Of a stretch of DNA of 64,000 nucleotides, positions 35,952-44,149 are shown piece by piece (positions within the stretch are counted from its first letter, which is position 1; every line of letters begins with the position of its first letter). The translations under genes and the position numbers were made by a program. Under the pieces are notes generated by a model. The model worked only from the letters and a program-made list of their open reading frames with translations, did no database searches and was not told the DNA's origin. The stretch comes from Bacillus alkalicellulosilyticus (GTDB lineage: Bacteria; Bacillota; Bacilli; Bacillales; Bacillaceae_F), in NCBI RefSeq assembly GCF_002019795.1, contig NZ_KV917381.1:3566068-3630067 (forward strand), given 5' to 3'.

Positions 35952-36287
35952 CTATGAATTTTCTTTTATTACGATAAAGTCTCCGTACTCAGCTTCAATA
36001 GATCGAAGGGCAACAAGCATCCCTTCCAATAATAGCTGTACTTTCTCATACGTTTGTTCGTCCAATTGGTTAGGAACCGAACAGCGGAGAAAGCCGCCAT
36101 CATCAGAGAGCTCAACTTTAGGTTCAACCTTACATAGCTTTGCGATGGCATTAATTGCACCAAAGCTAACCGCTGATGCACCTGCACAGACAATATCTTG
36201 CCCATGAGGTCCTGCTTCTGCATGACCATCCATTGAAAAAGAGTCGAATTTATTTTGTTCATTTCGTTGAACAGTAACGGTAATCAT
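35952..36287 (-). CDS. prp: Ribosomal-processing cysteine protease Prp
   Basis: 111 residues (YsxB family). The catalytic His is in DGHAEAGPHGQD and the Cys in DIVCAGASAVSFG. Prp removes the N-terminal extension of L27, which is essential for ribosome assembly in Firmicutes. It lies between rplU and rpmA, as in B. subtilis and staphylococci. Confidence 0.95.
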   Translation of the reverse strand: MITVTVQRNEQNKFDSFSMDGHAEAGPHGQDIVCAGASAVSFGAINAIAKLCKVEPKVELSDDGGFLRCSVPNQLDEQTYEKVQLLLEGMLVALRSIEAEYGDFIVIKENS

Positions 36288-36292
36288 AGTAA

Positions 36293-36601
36293 TTATCCGT
36301 TGATTTTAGAAATAGTCACTTTAGTGTAAGGTTGACGATGACCTTGCTTACGACGGTAGTTTTTCTTCGCTTTCATTTTCCAAACAATGATCTTCTTTTG
36401 ACGACCTTGTTTTTCAACTTTAGCTGTAACTGTTGCACCTTCAACGTAAGGAGCTCCTACCTTTGTTTGGTCTCCACCTACAAGTAGAACTTTATCGAAG
36501 CTTACTTCGTCGCCTTCAACAGCGTCAAGCTTTTCGATGTAGATTTCTTGTCCTTCTTCTACTTTAACTTGTTTACCACCAGTTTCAATAATTGCGTACA
36601 T
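36293..36601 (-). CDS. rplU: 50S ribosomal protein L21
   Basis: 102 residues starting [18 protein letters not shown] and ending [19 protein letters not shown], the full L21 fold. AAGGAGGTG lies eight bases before the ATG at 36601. It is the first gene of the rplU-prp-rpmA operon, preceded by a structured leader. Confidence 0.98.
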   Translation of the reverse strand: MYAIIETGGKQVKVEEGQEIYIEKLDAVEGDEVSFDKVLLVGGDQTKVGAPYVEGATVTAKVEKQGRQKKIIVWKMKAKKNYRRKQGHRQPYTKVTISKING

Positions 36602-36715
36602 TCTCTGCACCTCCTTGATATACTCAGACTCGCCAAATGCGAGGTAAGACGCTTGTCTTTTAAAAACCTGCCTTGTGCGGTTGCAGTTCTTTGGGTGCTA
36701 TCCAAACAACTAACA
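36602..36715 (-). ncRNA. L21 leader (autoregulatory 5' UTR of rplU)
   Basis: The predicted transcript leader is about 110 nt. It contains the small hairpins AAGAC-AAGC-GTCTT and CTCGC-ATTT-GGCGAG, the latter just in front of the ribosome site. A leader RNA for L21 is known at this position in Bacilli (Rfam L21_leader). Assignment rests on position and visible stems; the covariance model was not run. Confidence 0.6.
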
Positions 36716-36721
36716 AATGAT

Positions 36722-36751
36722 ATCATATCACATATCAAAAACCAATGTCAA
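36722..36751 (-). promoter_or_regulatory. Sigma-A promoter of rplU operon
   Basis: On the minus strand TTGACA (36746-36751) and TATGAT (36722-36727) are 18 bases apart. The -35 lies within the last codons of rng. Confidence 0.75.
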
Positions 36752-38256
36752 TGCTCATTCCATCCGTGATTCATCGCTTTTTGTTTTGCCTCTTTTTCAG
36801 AACCAATAAAACTTATATTATATTCTTGTTCGGACATCTTCTCATTTTCCACGATAAAGATTTGATAAAATAACGACTCCTGCAGTCTATGTAAATGTTC
36901 ATTCTTATTTCCCTTAATAATCGTTGCAATTTTTTCTGGAACTTCTAATACTAAAGCCTCTGCATCCATATTTCGATACTCCCATAACACCCGCTCAATC
37001 CGGTATGCTTGTGCTTCATCAGATAAAATAACTCCTTTACCCGAACAAGTAGGACACGTTTTCGAAAGACTATCCTGTAAGTTTTGACGGATTTTTTTAC
37101 GAGTCATTTCCACCAAACCAAGACCTGTAAATCCACGGACACTTGTTTTCGTTCTGTCCTTTTCTAATGCCTTCGTGAATGCATGAATGACTTCTTGCTT
37201 ATCGACCTCTTCTTTCATATCTATAAAATCGATGACGATAATTCCAGAAATGTCTCGTAACCGTAATTGCCTAGCAATTTCTTTGGCTGCTTCCGTATTT
37301 GTTTTCTTTATTGTATCACGTAGATTACTTTTGCCAGTAAATTTCCCTGTATTCACATCTATCACAGTTAAAGCTTCTGTTTTGTCAATCATAAGATAGG
37401 CACCATTTTTTAACCAAACCTGTCGACGTAATGCTTTTTCTAACTCTTTTTCTATCCCGTACTCGGAGAACACATTTTCTTTTCCTCGATAATATGTAAC
37501 TTTCAAATTTAGTTGCCGGTATGGTTCTAACAAACCAAGTAAGCGATTGTAATCTTTTTGGCTATCAATAATGATTTCAGATACATCGGAAAATGATAAA
37601 TCACGAACAATCCGTTCAAGTAATCCAGTATCCTGATGAATTAGTGACGGCGGTGCCAGATCTTTCCCTTCTTGCCAAATGTCTTTCCAGAATTTTCTCA
37701 AGAAAGCTAAATCTTCTTCAACCTTTTCTTGTTCCAAGCCTTCACAAACTGTTCGAACAATGATTCCTTCATTTTGCTTTAACACCTGTTCTCCCATTTT
37801 ACGCCATCGTTCTCGTTCTTCTTCACTATTCATTCTTCGTGATACGCCAACATATCCCCCTTGTGGCATATAGACAATATATCTGCCAGGAAATGAGATA
37901 ACTCCTGTAAGTCTTGGTCCCTTTGTTCCAAAACCTTCTTTTGTAACTTGAACAAGTACCTCCGCACCTTTAGTAACAAATTCAGAAATGTTGCGTTCTT
38001 TCTTTTTTTCTTCGTCTTCCTCTAATAATTGATAAGAAAGTAAATCATCCCGATACAAAAATCCATTCTTATCGCGACCAATGTCAACAAAAGCAGCCTG
38101 CATTCCTGGGAGTACATTGACCACTCTTCCTTTATAAACATTTCCGACAATTCTGTCCTCAATTTGACGCTCTATTAACAGTTCAACTACCTGATTATCT
38201 TCGATGATCGCAGCTCTTCGTTCTGTTGTCGAAACATTTAGAACAATATTCTTCAA
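36748..38256 (-). CDS. rng: Ribonuclease E/G family endonuclease
   Basis: 502 residues. An S1 RNA-binding domain lies at about 35-120 (GNVYKGRVVNVLPGMQAAFV). The catalytic domain has TVIDVNTGKFTG and IIVIDFIDM with the conserved Asp pair, and the zinc-link CPTCSGKG is near residue 395. RNase E/G cleaves A/U-rich single-stranded RNA and processes rRNA and mRNA. B. subtilis lacks the family, but other Bacillaceae carry it in front of rplU. The start is TTG at 38256 after GGGG-rich sequence. Confidence 0.95.
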   Translation of the reverse strand: MKNIVLNVSTTERRAAIIEDNQVVELLIERQIEDRIVGNVYKGRVVNVLPGMQAAFVDIGRDKNGFLYRDDLLSYQLLEEDEEKKKERNISEFVTKGAEVLVQVTKEGFGTKGPRLTGVISFPGRYIVYMPQGGYVGVSRRMNSEEERERWRKMGEQVLKQNEGIIVRTVCEGLEQEKVEEDLAFLRKFWKDIWQEGKDLAPPSLIHQDTGLLERIVRDLSFSDVSEIIIDSQKDYNRLLGLLEPYRQLNLKVTYYRGKENVFSEYGIEKELEKALRRQVWLKNGAYLMIDKTEALTVIDVNTGKFTGKSNLRDTIKKTNTEAAKEIARQLRLRDISGIIVIDFIDMKEEVDKQEVIHAFTKALEKDRTKTSVRGFTGLGLVEMTRKKIRQNLQDSLSKTCPTCSGKGVILSDEAQAYRIERVLWEYRNMDAEALVLEVPEKIATIIKGNKNEHLHRLQESLFYQIFIVENEKMSEQEYNISFIGSEKEAKQKAMNHGWNEH

Positions 38257-38434
38257 GTGCTACATCCCCTACTTTCTATTCTCATTACCGACTATTACAT
38301 CATTTATCCAAATTGTAGCGTTACTTTTCTTTATATTTATTATAGGCTATTAACCACTTAGATAAAGGCGTTAATTCAAAGAAAAGATATGTTAAATATA
38401 ATAACAGCTCGTTTGATTAATTATAAAGTTTATA

Positions 38435-38448
38435 TTACAATAATGTAA
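38435..38448. promoter_or_regulatory. Palindrome upstream of the receiver-like gene
   Basis: TTACA-ATAA-TGTAA within TATATTACAATAATGTAA, some 30 bases before the start codon of the receiver-like gene. A near-identical site lies upstream of the pst Pho box at 34486. Confidence 0.35.
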
Positions 38449-38476
38449 AATGTATTTTAGTTTTATGGAGGTTTTT

Positions 38477-38845
38477 ATGAGCACAGATAAGTGTGTTTAT
38501 CTACTTGAGGAAGAGCCAGCGCATGCGATGCTTCTATCCTATCATATTGAAAAACTTGGATATGCTGTAAAGCTATTTGAACGCGCTACCGACTTCTTCT
38601 TCTCTTCTCCTGAAAATGTCCGTTATGTGATCGCAAGTGAAGACCTTTCAGATATAGATAGTGATTCTTTATGTTCAAAGTTAATGGAAAATTATTCAGA
38701 CATAAAAATATTGTTTACAACCACTAGAGGGAAACAGTGCTGTACGAATTGTAAAGATACGTTGTATATTGAAAAACCCTTTTCGTTATCTGCTTTGCAA
38801 AAAGCTTTAGAAGAAACACTAGCATTAACATCTATTGGTAAATAA
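38477..38845 (+). CDS. Receiver-like protein with altered phospho-acceptor site
   Basis: 122 residues with the length and strand pattern of a CheY-like receiver: VYLLEEEPAH at the acidic pocket, FTTTRG at the Thr position and IEKPFS at the conserved Lys. In ungapped alignment the phospho-acceptor Asp falls on Ser54 (IASEDLSDIDS), and a Pro is also replaced. A CCTNC cluster lies between strands 4 and 5. It is probably a pseudo-receiver that works without phosphorylation. GGAGG precedes the ATG at 38477. It is divergent from rng and convergent with spoIVFB; no kinase is adjacent. Confidence 0.75.
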   Translation: MSTDKCVYLLEEEPAHAMLLSYHIEKLGYAVKLFERATDFFFSSPENVRYVIASEDLSDIDSDSLCSKLMENYSDIKILFTTTRGKQCCTNCKDTLYIEKPFSLSALQKALEETLALTSIGK

Positions 38846-38981
38846 GTGGAGCGTGGTCCGTATTAATGGACCGTCGTTCCGCTATTTTTCTTGTTTTTAA
38901 TGACAATAAGAGATCCTATGTCCGTAAACGATATTATTTCAATAATAAACTAAAATTATGGACTTCGCTCCATATAAAGAA

Positions 38982-39020
38982 GGGAGATAAAGGTCAAATC
39001 CGGACCTTTATCTCCCTTTT
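38982..39020. terminator. Convergent terminator between receiver-like gene and spoIVFB
   Basis: GGGAGATAAAGGTC pairs with GACCTTTATCTCCC, followed by TTTT on the plus strand. The right arm includes the spoIVFB stop codon (39008-39010). The plus strand just before it (38856-38965) has scattered GTCCGTA/GGAC motifs like the intergenic arrays, without clear periodicity. Confidence 0.85.
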
Positions 39021-39859
39021 GTTATATCTTGGAGTGTATGGTTTATTTTTTTATCGTGAAAGTAGGTTTGTAATATCTCTATTTCTTCAATGAATGTTTT
39101 CTTACTCGTATCTTTAATGACGATGATATGATTATGGCCTTTTCGAAATTTTTTAAGAACGTCGCGAATTTTCATATCGTTTGGAAATGTGAGGTGTTGC
39201 CTTCTCGAATAGGTCATTTTTCCGTTTAACCTGTCCATAAGAAACCTCATATAGGCATAATGGCGCTGCTTCCACTCTAAGTAATTTGATATACATAAAA
39301 AGAATAAAACAACCCATAAGTTCAAATGAAATGGAAACATGATATAACTCAGTAAACTGACCAAAGCTAATACACCTATTGAGGAATACAAGGTTAAGGC
39401 TTGTGCCCGTTGGTATGCGAATAGATAACAGTACCCTAAATGAACTAACTTTCCTCCATCTAAGGGCCAAACTGGTATGAGATTAAAGCCTAAAATCATG
39501 AGGTTATGAAGGATAAATTGCTGATGGTCTGCCGTAGACCAAAAATCAAAGGATACAAAAGCAAAAGAAGCCCCCATTAGCCATAGGTGTTGAAGAGGAC
39601 CAGCAATAATGACTAGAAATTCTTCCCGGAATGGTCGGTTGCCGCTTTCATCCATTTCAGCAACCCCCCCAAAAGGGAGTAATTCTATTTTGCGTATCCT
39701 CCAATTAAAATGATTGGCTACGAGAGCATGACCCATTTCGTGGATAAAAACTATCGCAAATACCATAACAACTTCTTTAAAATATCCTGTAATAATCCCA
39801 ATTCCTAAAATAAACCAAAAGAATGGGTTGATTTTGATTTTTTTAATAATTGACCACAT
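39008..39859 (-). CDS. spoIVFB: Stage IV sporulation intramembrane protease SpoIVFB
   Basis: About 283 residues of the M50 site-2 protease family. HEMGH lies in the second hydrophobic segment (residues 40-44), and the third metal ligand in NLIPVWPLDGGK. A cytoplasmic C-terminal region, CBS-like in length, follows (MKIRDVLKKFRKGHNHIIV). It cleaves pro-sigma-K in the mother cell. ATG at 39859 follows the spoIVFA stop codon directly; a TTG at 39868 would overlap it. Confidence 0.95.
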   Translation of the reverse strand: MWSIIKKIKINPFFWFILGIGIITGYFKEVVMVFAIVFIHEMGHALVANHFNWRIRKIELLPFGGVAEMDESGNRPFREEFLVIIAGPLQHLWLMGASFAFVSFDFWSTADHQQFILHNLMILGFNLIPVWPLDGGKLVHLGYCYLFAYQRAQALTLYSSIGVLALVSLLSYIMFPFHLNLWVVLFFLCISNYLEWKQRHYAYMRFLMDRLNGKMTYSRRQHLTFPNDMKIRDVLKKFRKGHNHIIVIKDTSKKTFIEEIEILQTYFHDKKINHTLQDITKGR

Positions 39860-39860
39860 A

Positions 39861-40652
39861 CTACTCAAATGATATCACGTCAATAGGGTCAACATATTTT
39901 TCTCCTTGCTTTAAGGCGAAATAATATATTCCTTTTTCCACTTCTTCATTACTAGAAACTGTGCCAATTTTATGTCCTGAAGTAATTGGGTCATATAACG
40001 CCACGTCTACATCGCTTAGCATTCCATACCATGATTCACTGCCATCATCATAGTGACGTATTCCTACCATCATCCCGAGGTTATCTTCTTCACCAACGAA
40101 AATGACAACACCCGATTTTACCGCCTCAACTCCTTCGTTCATACCGGTTTCAACTAACACACCTCGTCCATTTTGTTGGAAATTTTCGGTGATAACCCCC
40201 GAAGCCGGGACTGCATAGACCATTTCAGGAGAATAGTCTTCATAATCATCTAATGCCACCTCAGTCGTAAATGGTAAAAGCGCAAGCGGCTTTCCAAACT
40301 GGTTTTCATACCAACCGGCGATAGCATCAAACTTTAATTCCTGTTCGAATGATGTTTTAATAAATTGCCTAGCTCCTTCTAAGCTGGTAGCCGTATTGTT
40401 AAACAATATAGCCGTGACCAAAAAAACAACAACGGCAATGAGAGATCTCATCATAAGCCAATCTTTATTGATAAAATCCTCTTTCTTCTCTTCCTCTCTA
40501 TCTTGAAATAGATAGAAATCAGGCTCATCTCTAGCTTCATCGTGACGTTCATAGAAAACTGGAGCAGACCTTTCTTTTTTCTTTACAGTGCCATGCGCTT
40601 CTCTTCTTCTCATATCAATTTTTCTTCTAATCTTGTCTAAATTTTTATCCAT
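39861..40652 (-). CDS. spoIVFA: Stage IV sporulation protein SpoIVFA
   Basis: 263 residues. A basic, charged cytoplasmic N-terminus, one membrane segment near 68-90, and an M23/LytM-like extracytoplasmic domain from about 145 (VPASGVITENFQQNGRGVL, ...GEEDNLGMMVGIRHYDDG). The peptidase domain lacks obvious zinc ligands, as in B. subtilis SpoIVFA, which holds SpoIVFB inactive until signalling by SpoIVB. It is the first gene of the spoIVFAB pair. Confidence 0.93.
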   Translation of the reverse strand: MDKNLDKIRRKIDMRRREAHGTVKKKERSAPVFYERHDEARDEPDFYLFQDREEEKKEDFINKDWLMMRSLIAVVVFLVTAILFNNTATSLEGARQFIKTSFEQELKFDAIAGWYENQFGKPLALLPFTTEVALDDYEDYSPEMVYAVPASGVITENFQQNGRGVLVETGMNEGVEAVKSGVVIFVGEEDNLGMMVGIRHYDDGSESWYGMLSDVDVALYDPITSGHKIGTVSSNEEVEKGIYYFALKQGEKYVDPIDVISFE

Positions 40653-40767
40653 TGACTTTCCCCATCCTTTACCAAAAAGTCCTGCTATGATTTACTAGAT
40701 CTTATGACTTGTCCGTCTCTCTTATGCCATAATAATAGAAACAATCTTTCCAGAAAGGCGTGGTTTT

Positions 40768-41358
40768 ATGTCAGTCCGTAAACAATTGGTATCCGGTGTT
40801 CTTTTAGCAGGTGGAGAATCAAGAAGATTTGGTAGTCCTAAAGCGTTTCACCTTTTTAATGAAAAGCCTTTCTACTCCTATTCTTATGATGCGCTTACAC
40901 CAATTTGTCATGAAATTATAATTATTAGTCATCCCGCCCATCAAGGTCTATACGAACAGAATGAATTCACTGTCTTAGTAGATGATGAAAAATTTCGAGG
41001 AAAAGGACCCCTAGCTGGCATTTTTACAGCAATGACCCATGGGAGTGGAGATTGGTTTGTTGTGGCACCTTGTGATACCCCATTTATAACTACTGACATC
41101 TACCTTAGCTTACTAGATGTAATAGATGACGCTAACGAATATGACGTCTATATTCCAGATGTAGTAGGTAAAAGACAGCCTTTAACTGCGATTTATCATA
41201 AAAGATGTCTTCCATTTATCCAAAAGCAACTTGAAAAAGGAGTATATAAAGTTGGGGCCCTATTTGACAATGTGAATGTAAAATATATAACAATACGTCA
41301 AAGCGAGGCTTTTCGGAATATGAATACATTAGAAGATATAAGAAAAACCACAGAGTGA
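40768..41358 (+). CDS. mobA: Molybdenum cofactor guanylyltransferase MobA
   Basis: 196 residues. The nucleotide-binding signature LLAGGESRRFGSPKA lies at the N-terminus, followed by GPLAGIFTAM, APCDTPF (metal-binding Asp) and RQPLTAIYHK. It attaches GMP to molybdopterin to form the bis-MGD cofactor needed by the NasC-type nitrate reductase encoded 3 kb away. Plus strand, monocistronic or leading into the GGDEF gene. Confidence 0.93.
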   Translation: MSVRKQLVSGVLLAGGESRRFGSPKAFHLFNEKPFYSYSYDALTPICHEIIIISHPAHQGLYEQNEFTVLVDDEKFRGKGPLAGIFTAMTHGSGDWFVVAPCDTPFITTDIYLSLLDVIDDANEYDVYIPDVVGKRQPLTAIYHKRCLPFIQKQLEKGVYKVGALFDNVNVKYITIRQSEAFRNMNTLEDIRKTTE

Positions 41359-41510
41359 GTTTAGTTTACTAAATTCTATTATGAGTGGCCCCTTGCATCA
41401 TATACATAGGCATCCCCCTGATATTCCCACCAAAAAGTATGTCTTTAGTACTATTTTTCTTAATAGTTTTATAGTAAAATCTTTTATATATATTTATCTA
41501 GGGAGAATTA

Positions 41511-43091
41511 ATGATGCAATTACACTTTTTTATCTATTTTATCCCCTTTCTTTTTTTATTTGCTATGGCAGCCGAAGTTTTTTTTCGGTCTCCACATAAT
41601 TCTCTTCACCGATTAACAGCATTGCTTTTGTTGCTTTTTAGCTCAATCTTTCTTGCTGATTATCATATGGTCCTACTTCCATTAGAGAGTGCAGTAGTGT
41701 TTATCACGTATTTTAAGTTTTTTGCAGCGTTTCTATCTATGATTCTAGTAGTCTATTTTTTTAAGAGGATTAGTAAAATTCAATTGCATTGGGTATTTCA
41801 TATTGTCTTTTTTGTTCCATTTCTCGGTATCCTATTAATGCTGCTGTTTCCTACTGAATTTTTTGTTTATATCCATGAAGACCATGAAGGGTTTCGAACA
41901 GAAACAGCAAGCTCACCATTATTGGTAATACTCACCATTGCAACTATTAATACAATTATTTGGAACATTGTCCTATTGGTGATAGGAGAAAAAAAAGCAA
42001 AAAAAAATCACTACAGTCCTACCTTTCAAAAGCGATTTGCTGTGATATATATAGGAACAATCGTAACAACAATCTATTTAATTGTTACGAGCATCATTAT
42101 ATACATTGGGTTCCAGTTTGATATTTCTTTCTTTATACTCTCTAACTATATTTCTATTATCTGGGCCATATCGATTCGATATGCGATGGTTAAATTTGAT
42201 TTTCTAACGACTGCATCTCAACGGTTTGAACTCCTATATCAAATGAGTTCAAATGGTATTGTACTCATAAATAAAAACGGATCTATTGAAGAAGCAAATT
42301 CAGCTTTTTTGACCATGGTAGGGGCGGAGAAAAAGGACATTCTTACTATGTCTTTTCAAACCCTTTTGAAAGACGATGAGAAGATTATGTTTTCTACATT
42401 TCTCGACAACACTTTTTTGCAGACAATGCCTTTAGAAATTCAGATTACAATAAACCATAAAGAGGATAATGAAAAAATCGTTCAAACGGGTTCTGGCCTT
42501 ATTGATTATGATGGTGAAAACTTCGTATATCTTGTCTTACATGATATTACAAGTCAAAAGCTATATGAAGATAAACTGAAAAAAATGGCTTACGAAGACC
42601 CGTTAACTGGCATTGGAAACCGTGCATTTTTTCATAAACAAATAAACACAATTTTAGAGAACAAGCCTCTCCTAAATCAATCATTAGCGATCATTTTAGT
42701 AGATCTAGATAAGTTTAAATGGATTAATGATACGTACGGGCATGCAGCTGGAGATGCCGCTCTTAGACATGTCGCATCGCAAATCCAAAAAAGTATTCCA
42801 AAGGATGCTCATCCAATCCGAATGGGTGGAGATGAATTTGCCATCATCCTTCACGTAAAAAATATCGATGCCATTGAACAAGCAGTCAAGTCTATCCTAT
42901 CTAATATTAATCAACCGTTTCTATTTCAAGGAACTAAATTATCTTTGAAAGGGAGTGCTGGGATTAGTGTAGCTTACCAAGACAAGGTTGATGCTGATAG
43001 ATTATTAAATTTAGCGGATAAAGCGATGTATAAAGCTAAAAAGACGTTAGGTGGGAACTATCATTTTTCTGAGGATATTGAAGTTTCATAA
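41511..43091 (+). CDS. Membrane PAS-GGDEF diguanylate cyclase
   Basis: 526 residues. Seven hydrophobic segments (about 1-235) resemble the sensory membrane domain of 7TM kinases. A PAS domain follows (about 240-355, QMSSNGIVLINKNGSI), then GGDEF at RMGGDEFAIIL, with the upstream DPLTGIGNR and DLDKFKWINDTYGH metal and substrate sites. The active site appears intact, so c-di-GMP synthesis is likely. The R-x-x-D inhibitory site does not appear (IPKD in its place). It lies inside the nitrate/Moco block without an evident link. Confidence 0.92.
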   Translation: MMQLHFFIYFIPFLFLFAMAAEVFFRSPHNSLHRLTALLLLLFSSIFLADYHMVLLPLESAVVFITYFKFFAAFLSMILVVYFFKRISKIQLHWVFHIVFFVPFLGILLMLLFPTEFFVYIHEDHEGFRTETASSPLLVILTIATINTIIWNIVLLVIGEKKAKKNHYSPTFQKRFAVIYIGTIVTTIYLIVTSIIIYIGFQFDISFFILSNYISIIWAISIRYAMVKFDFLTTASQRFELLYQMSSNGIVLINKNGSIEEANSAFLTMVGAEKKDILTMSFQTLLKDDEKIMFSTFLDNTFLQTMPLEIQITINHKEDNEKIVQTGSGLIDYDGENFVYLVLHDITSQKLYEDKLKKMAYEDPLTGIGNRAFFHKQINTILENKPLLNQSLAIILVDLDKFKWINDTYGHAAGDAALRHVASQIQKSIPKDAHPIRMGGDEFAIILHVKNIDAIEQAVKSILSNINQPFLFQGTKLSLKGSAGISVAYQDKVDADRLLNLADKAMYKAKKTLGGNYHFSEDIEVS

Positions 43092-43105
43092 GAACTAGAG
43101 ACAAG

Positions 43106-43332
43106 GGTGGGACAAAAGGTTGTTTTACCGAGGGCACTGAAAAAGTTAGATTTTTAACTTTTTCAGTGCCCTCTTAGCAATGTGCGTAACCGTTGAATAT
43201 TTTAAAAGCCTGATACGAGTGGCCTTCTCGTATCAGGCGGGCACGAGTGGAGCCATTGCCACCATAATTAAAGACATTGAAAAAGTTGGTTTGTACTTTT
43301 TCAGTGCCTTCGTTTTACCTTTTGTCCCACCC
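43106..43332. terminator. Terminator hairpin split by the mobile element
   Basis: GGGTGGGACAAAAGG (43106-43120) pairs perfectly with CCTTTTGTCCCACCC (43318-43332). Removing the 181-bp element and one 8-bp duplication restores a compact hairpin with a TTGTTTTA loop just after the GGDEF gene. This reconstruction is inference from the sequence. Confidence 0.7.
43123..43319. mobile_element. Miniature hairpin element, 181 bp, with 8-bp target duplication
   Basis: The element spans 43131-43311 and is flanked by GTTTTACC at 43123-43130 and 43312-43319. It is inverted relative to the copy at 17561-17740. Order here: palindrome starting GAGGGCACTGAAAAAGTT, GCAATGTGCGTAACCGTTG, central stem GCCTGATACGA/TCGTATCAGGC (43208-43218 with 43228-43238), then a hairpin ending TTTTTCAGTGCCTTC. 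No coding capacity. Confidence 0.88.
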
Positions 43333-43345
43333 TCTTCACCATTTA

Positions 43346-43981
43346 CTACATCAGTTTCTTTTCTAGGTCTTCTTTTAAACTTTCTGCCGAAACATCTAAT
43401 CTGAGGACAGCATACACTTCTTCCTCATTAACCTCTTTTTCATAAAGTAATTCATTTACTTTAGCGATTGAAATCCGTCCTTCGACTGAACGAATAAATG
43501 TTAGCTTGTCCTCTGTTGTCACCCAACCTGGTTGTAACACCCTGAAATAAAAGCCTGTATACCCTGTCTCTCTTACCCATAAAGGAAGTTTGGGTTCGTT
43601 GTGCTTTAGCGAAAGCTTAAAACAAGGCTGCCTTGGTTGACTGACTTGAACAATAGCTTCACCCAATTGAAACGTATCTCCAAGATGAATCTCGCTTTCA
43701 AAAAGACCGGCTATCGTAACATTTTCACCGAATGCTGCTGGCGATAGCTTTGTCTGAAGCTTTTTCTCCCAATAAGGGTAGTGCTCTGAAGAGTAGGCAC
43801 AAACTGCTTTGTCAGGACCACCATGATGGACTAAATCCGCTTGTTCATCTCCTTGAAAACCAGTTTCTGATAGATAGGCTTTTTCAACAGCCGACTTACT
43901 AATCGCGGTGTGTGTGGTTTTATCTTTCTTTGTTATATGTTCTACTTTTCCAATCGCTAACGTTTGAATAGAATAACTCAC
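43346..43981 (-). CDS. MOSC-domain protein, YiiM-like
   Basis: About 211 residues. GFQGDEQADLVHHGGPDKAV and GENVTIAGL are the MOSC/YiiM signatures, and the conserved cysteine lies in SQPRQPCFKLS. MOSC proteins bind molybdenum cofactor and reduce N-hydroxylated compounds or transfer sulfur. Its place among nas and moa/mob genes fits a molybdenum cofactor role. GTG at 43981 has the best spacing from AAAGGAG; ATG at 43987 is the alternative. The frame upstream of that is rejected. Confidence 0.88.
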   Translation of the reverse strand: MSYSIQTLAIGKVEHITKKDKTTHTAISKSAVEKAYLSETGFQGDEQADLVHHGGPDKAVCAYSSEHYPYWEKKLQTKLSPAAFGENVTIAGLFESEIHLGDTFQLGEAIVQVSQPRQPCFKLSLKHNEPKLPLWVRETGYTGFYFRVLQPGWVTTEDKLTFIRSVEGRISIAKVNELLYEKEVNEEEVYAVLRLDVSAESLKEDLEKKLM

Positions 43982-44045
43982 AATCATAGTCTCCTTTATC
44001 ATATAGAAGCACTGAGCGAAGTCAGTGCCTTTTATATTTCCCCAA

Positions 44046-44077
44046 TAAAAAAAGCACACTATTTTTCCATAGTGTAC
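44046..44077 (-). terminator. Terminator downstream of nasC
   Basis: On the minus strand ACACTAT pairs with ATAGTGT, followed by seven T. A second small hairpin (GCACTGA-GCGAAG-TCAGTGC, 44009-44028) lies just in front of the MOSC gene's ribosome site. Confidence 0.75.
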
Positions 44078-44110
44078 CAAATTTTTTTAGTAATTTCTAT
44101 GTTAGCCAAT

Positions 44111-44149
44111 GTCACTGAAAAAGGTAAACCTAACTTTTTCAGTGCCCTC
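44111..44149 (-). repeat. Solo palindromic repeat overlapping the end of nasC
   Basis: On the minus strand GAGGGCACTGAAAAAGTTAG faces CCTTTTTCAGTGAC. It is a solo copy of the element family's terminal hairpin. The TGA inside CACTGA is the nasC stop codon (44139-44141). No target duplication is visible. Confidence 0.75.

Noticed and set aside
41381-41599. 72-residue plus-strand ORF before the GGDEF gene
   Set aside because: It overlaps the promoter and first codons of the GGDEF gene in another frame and has no family features.
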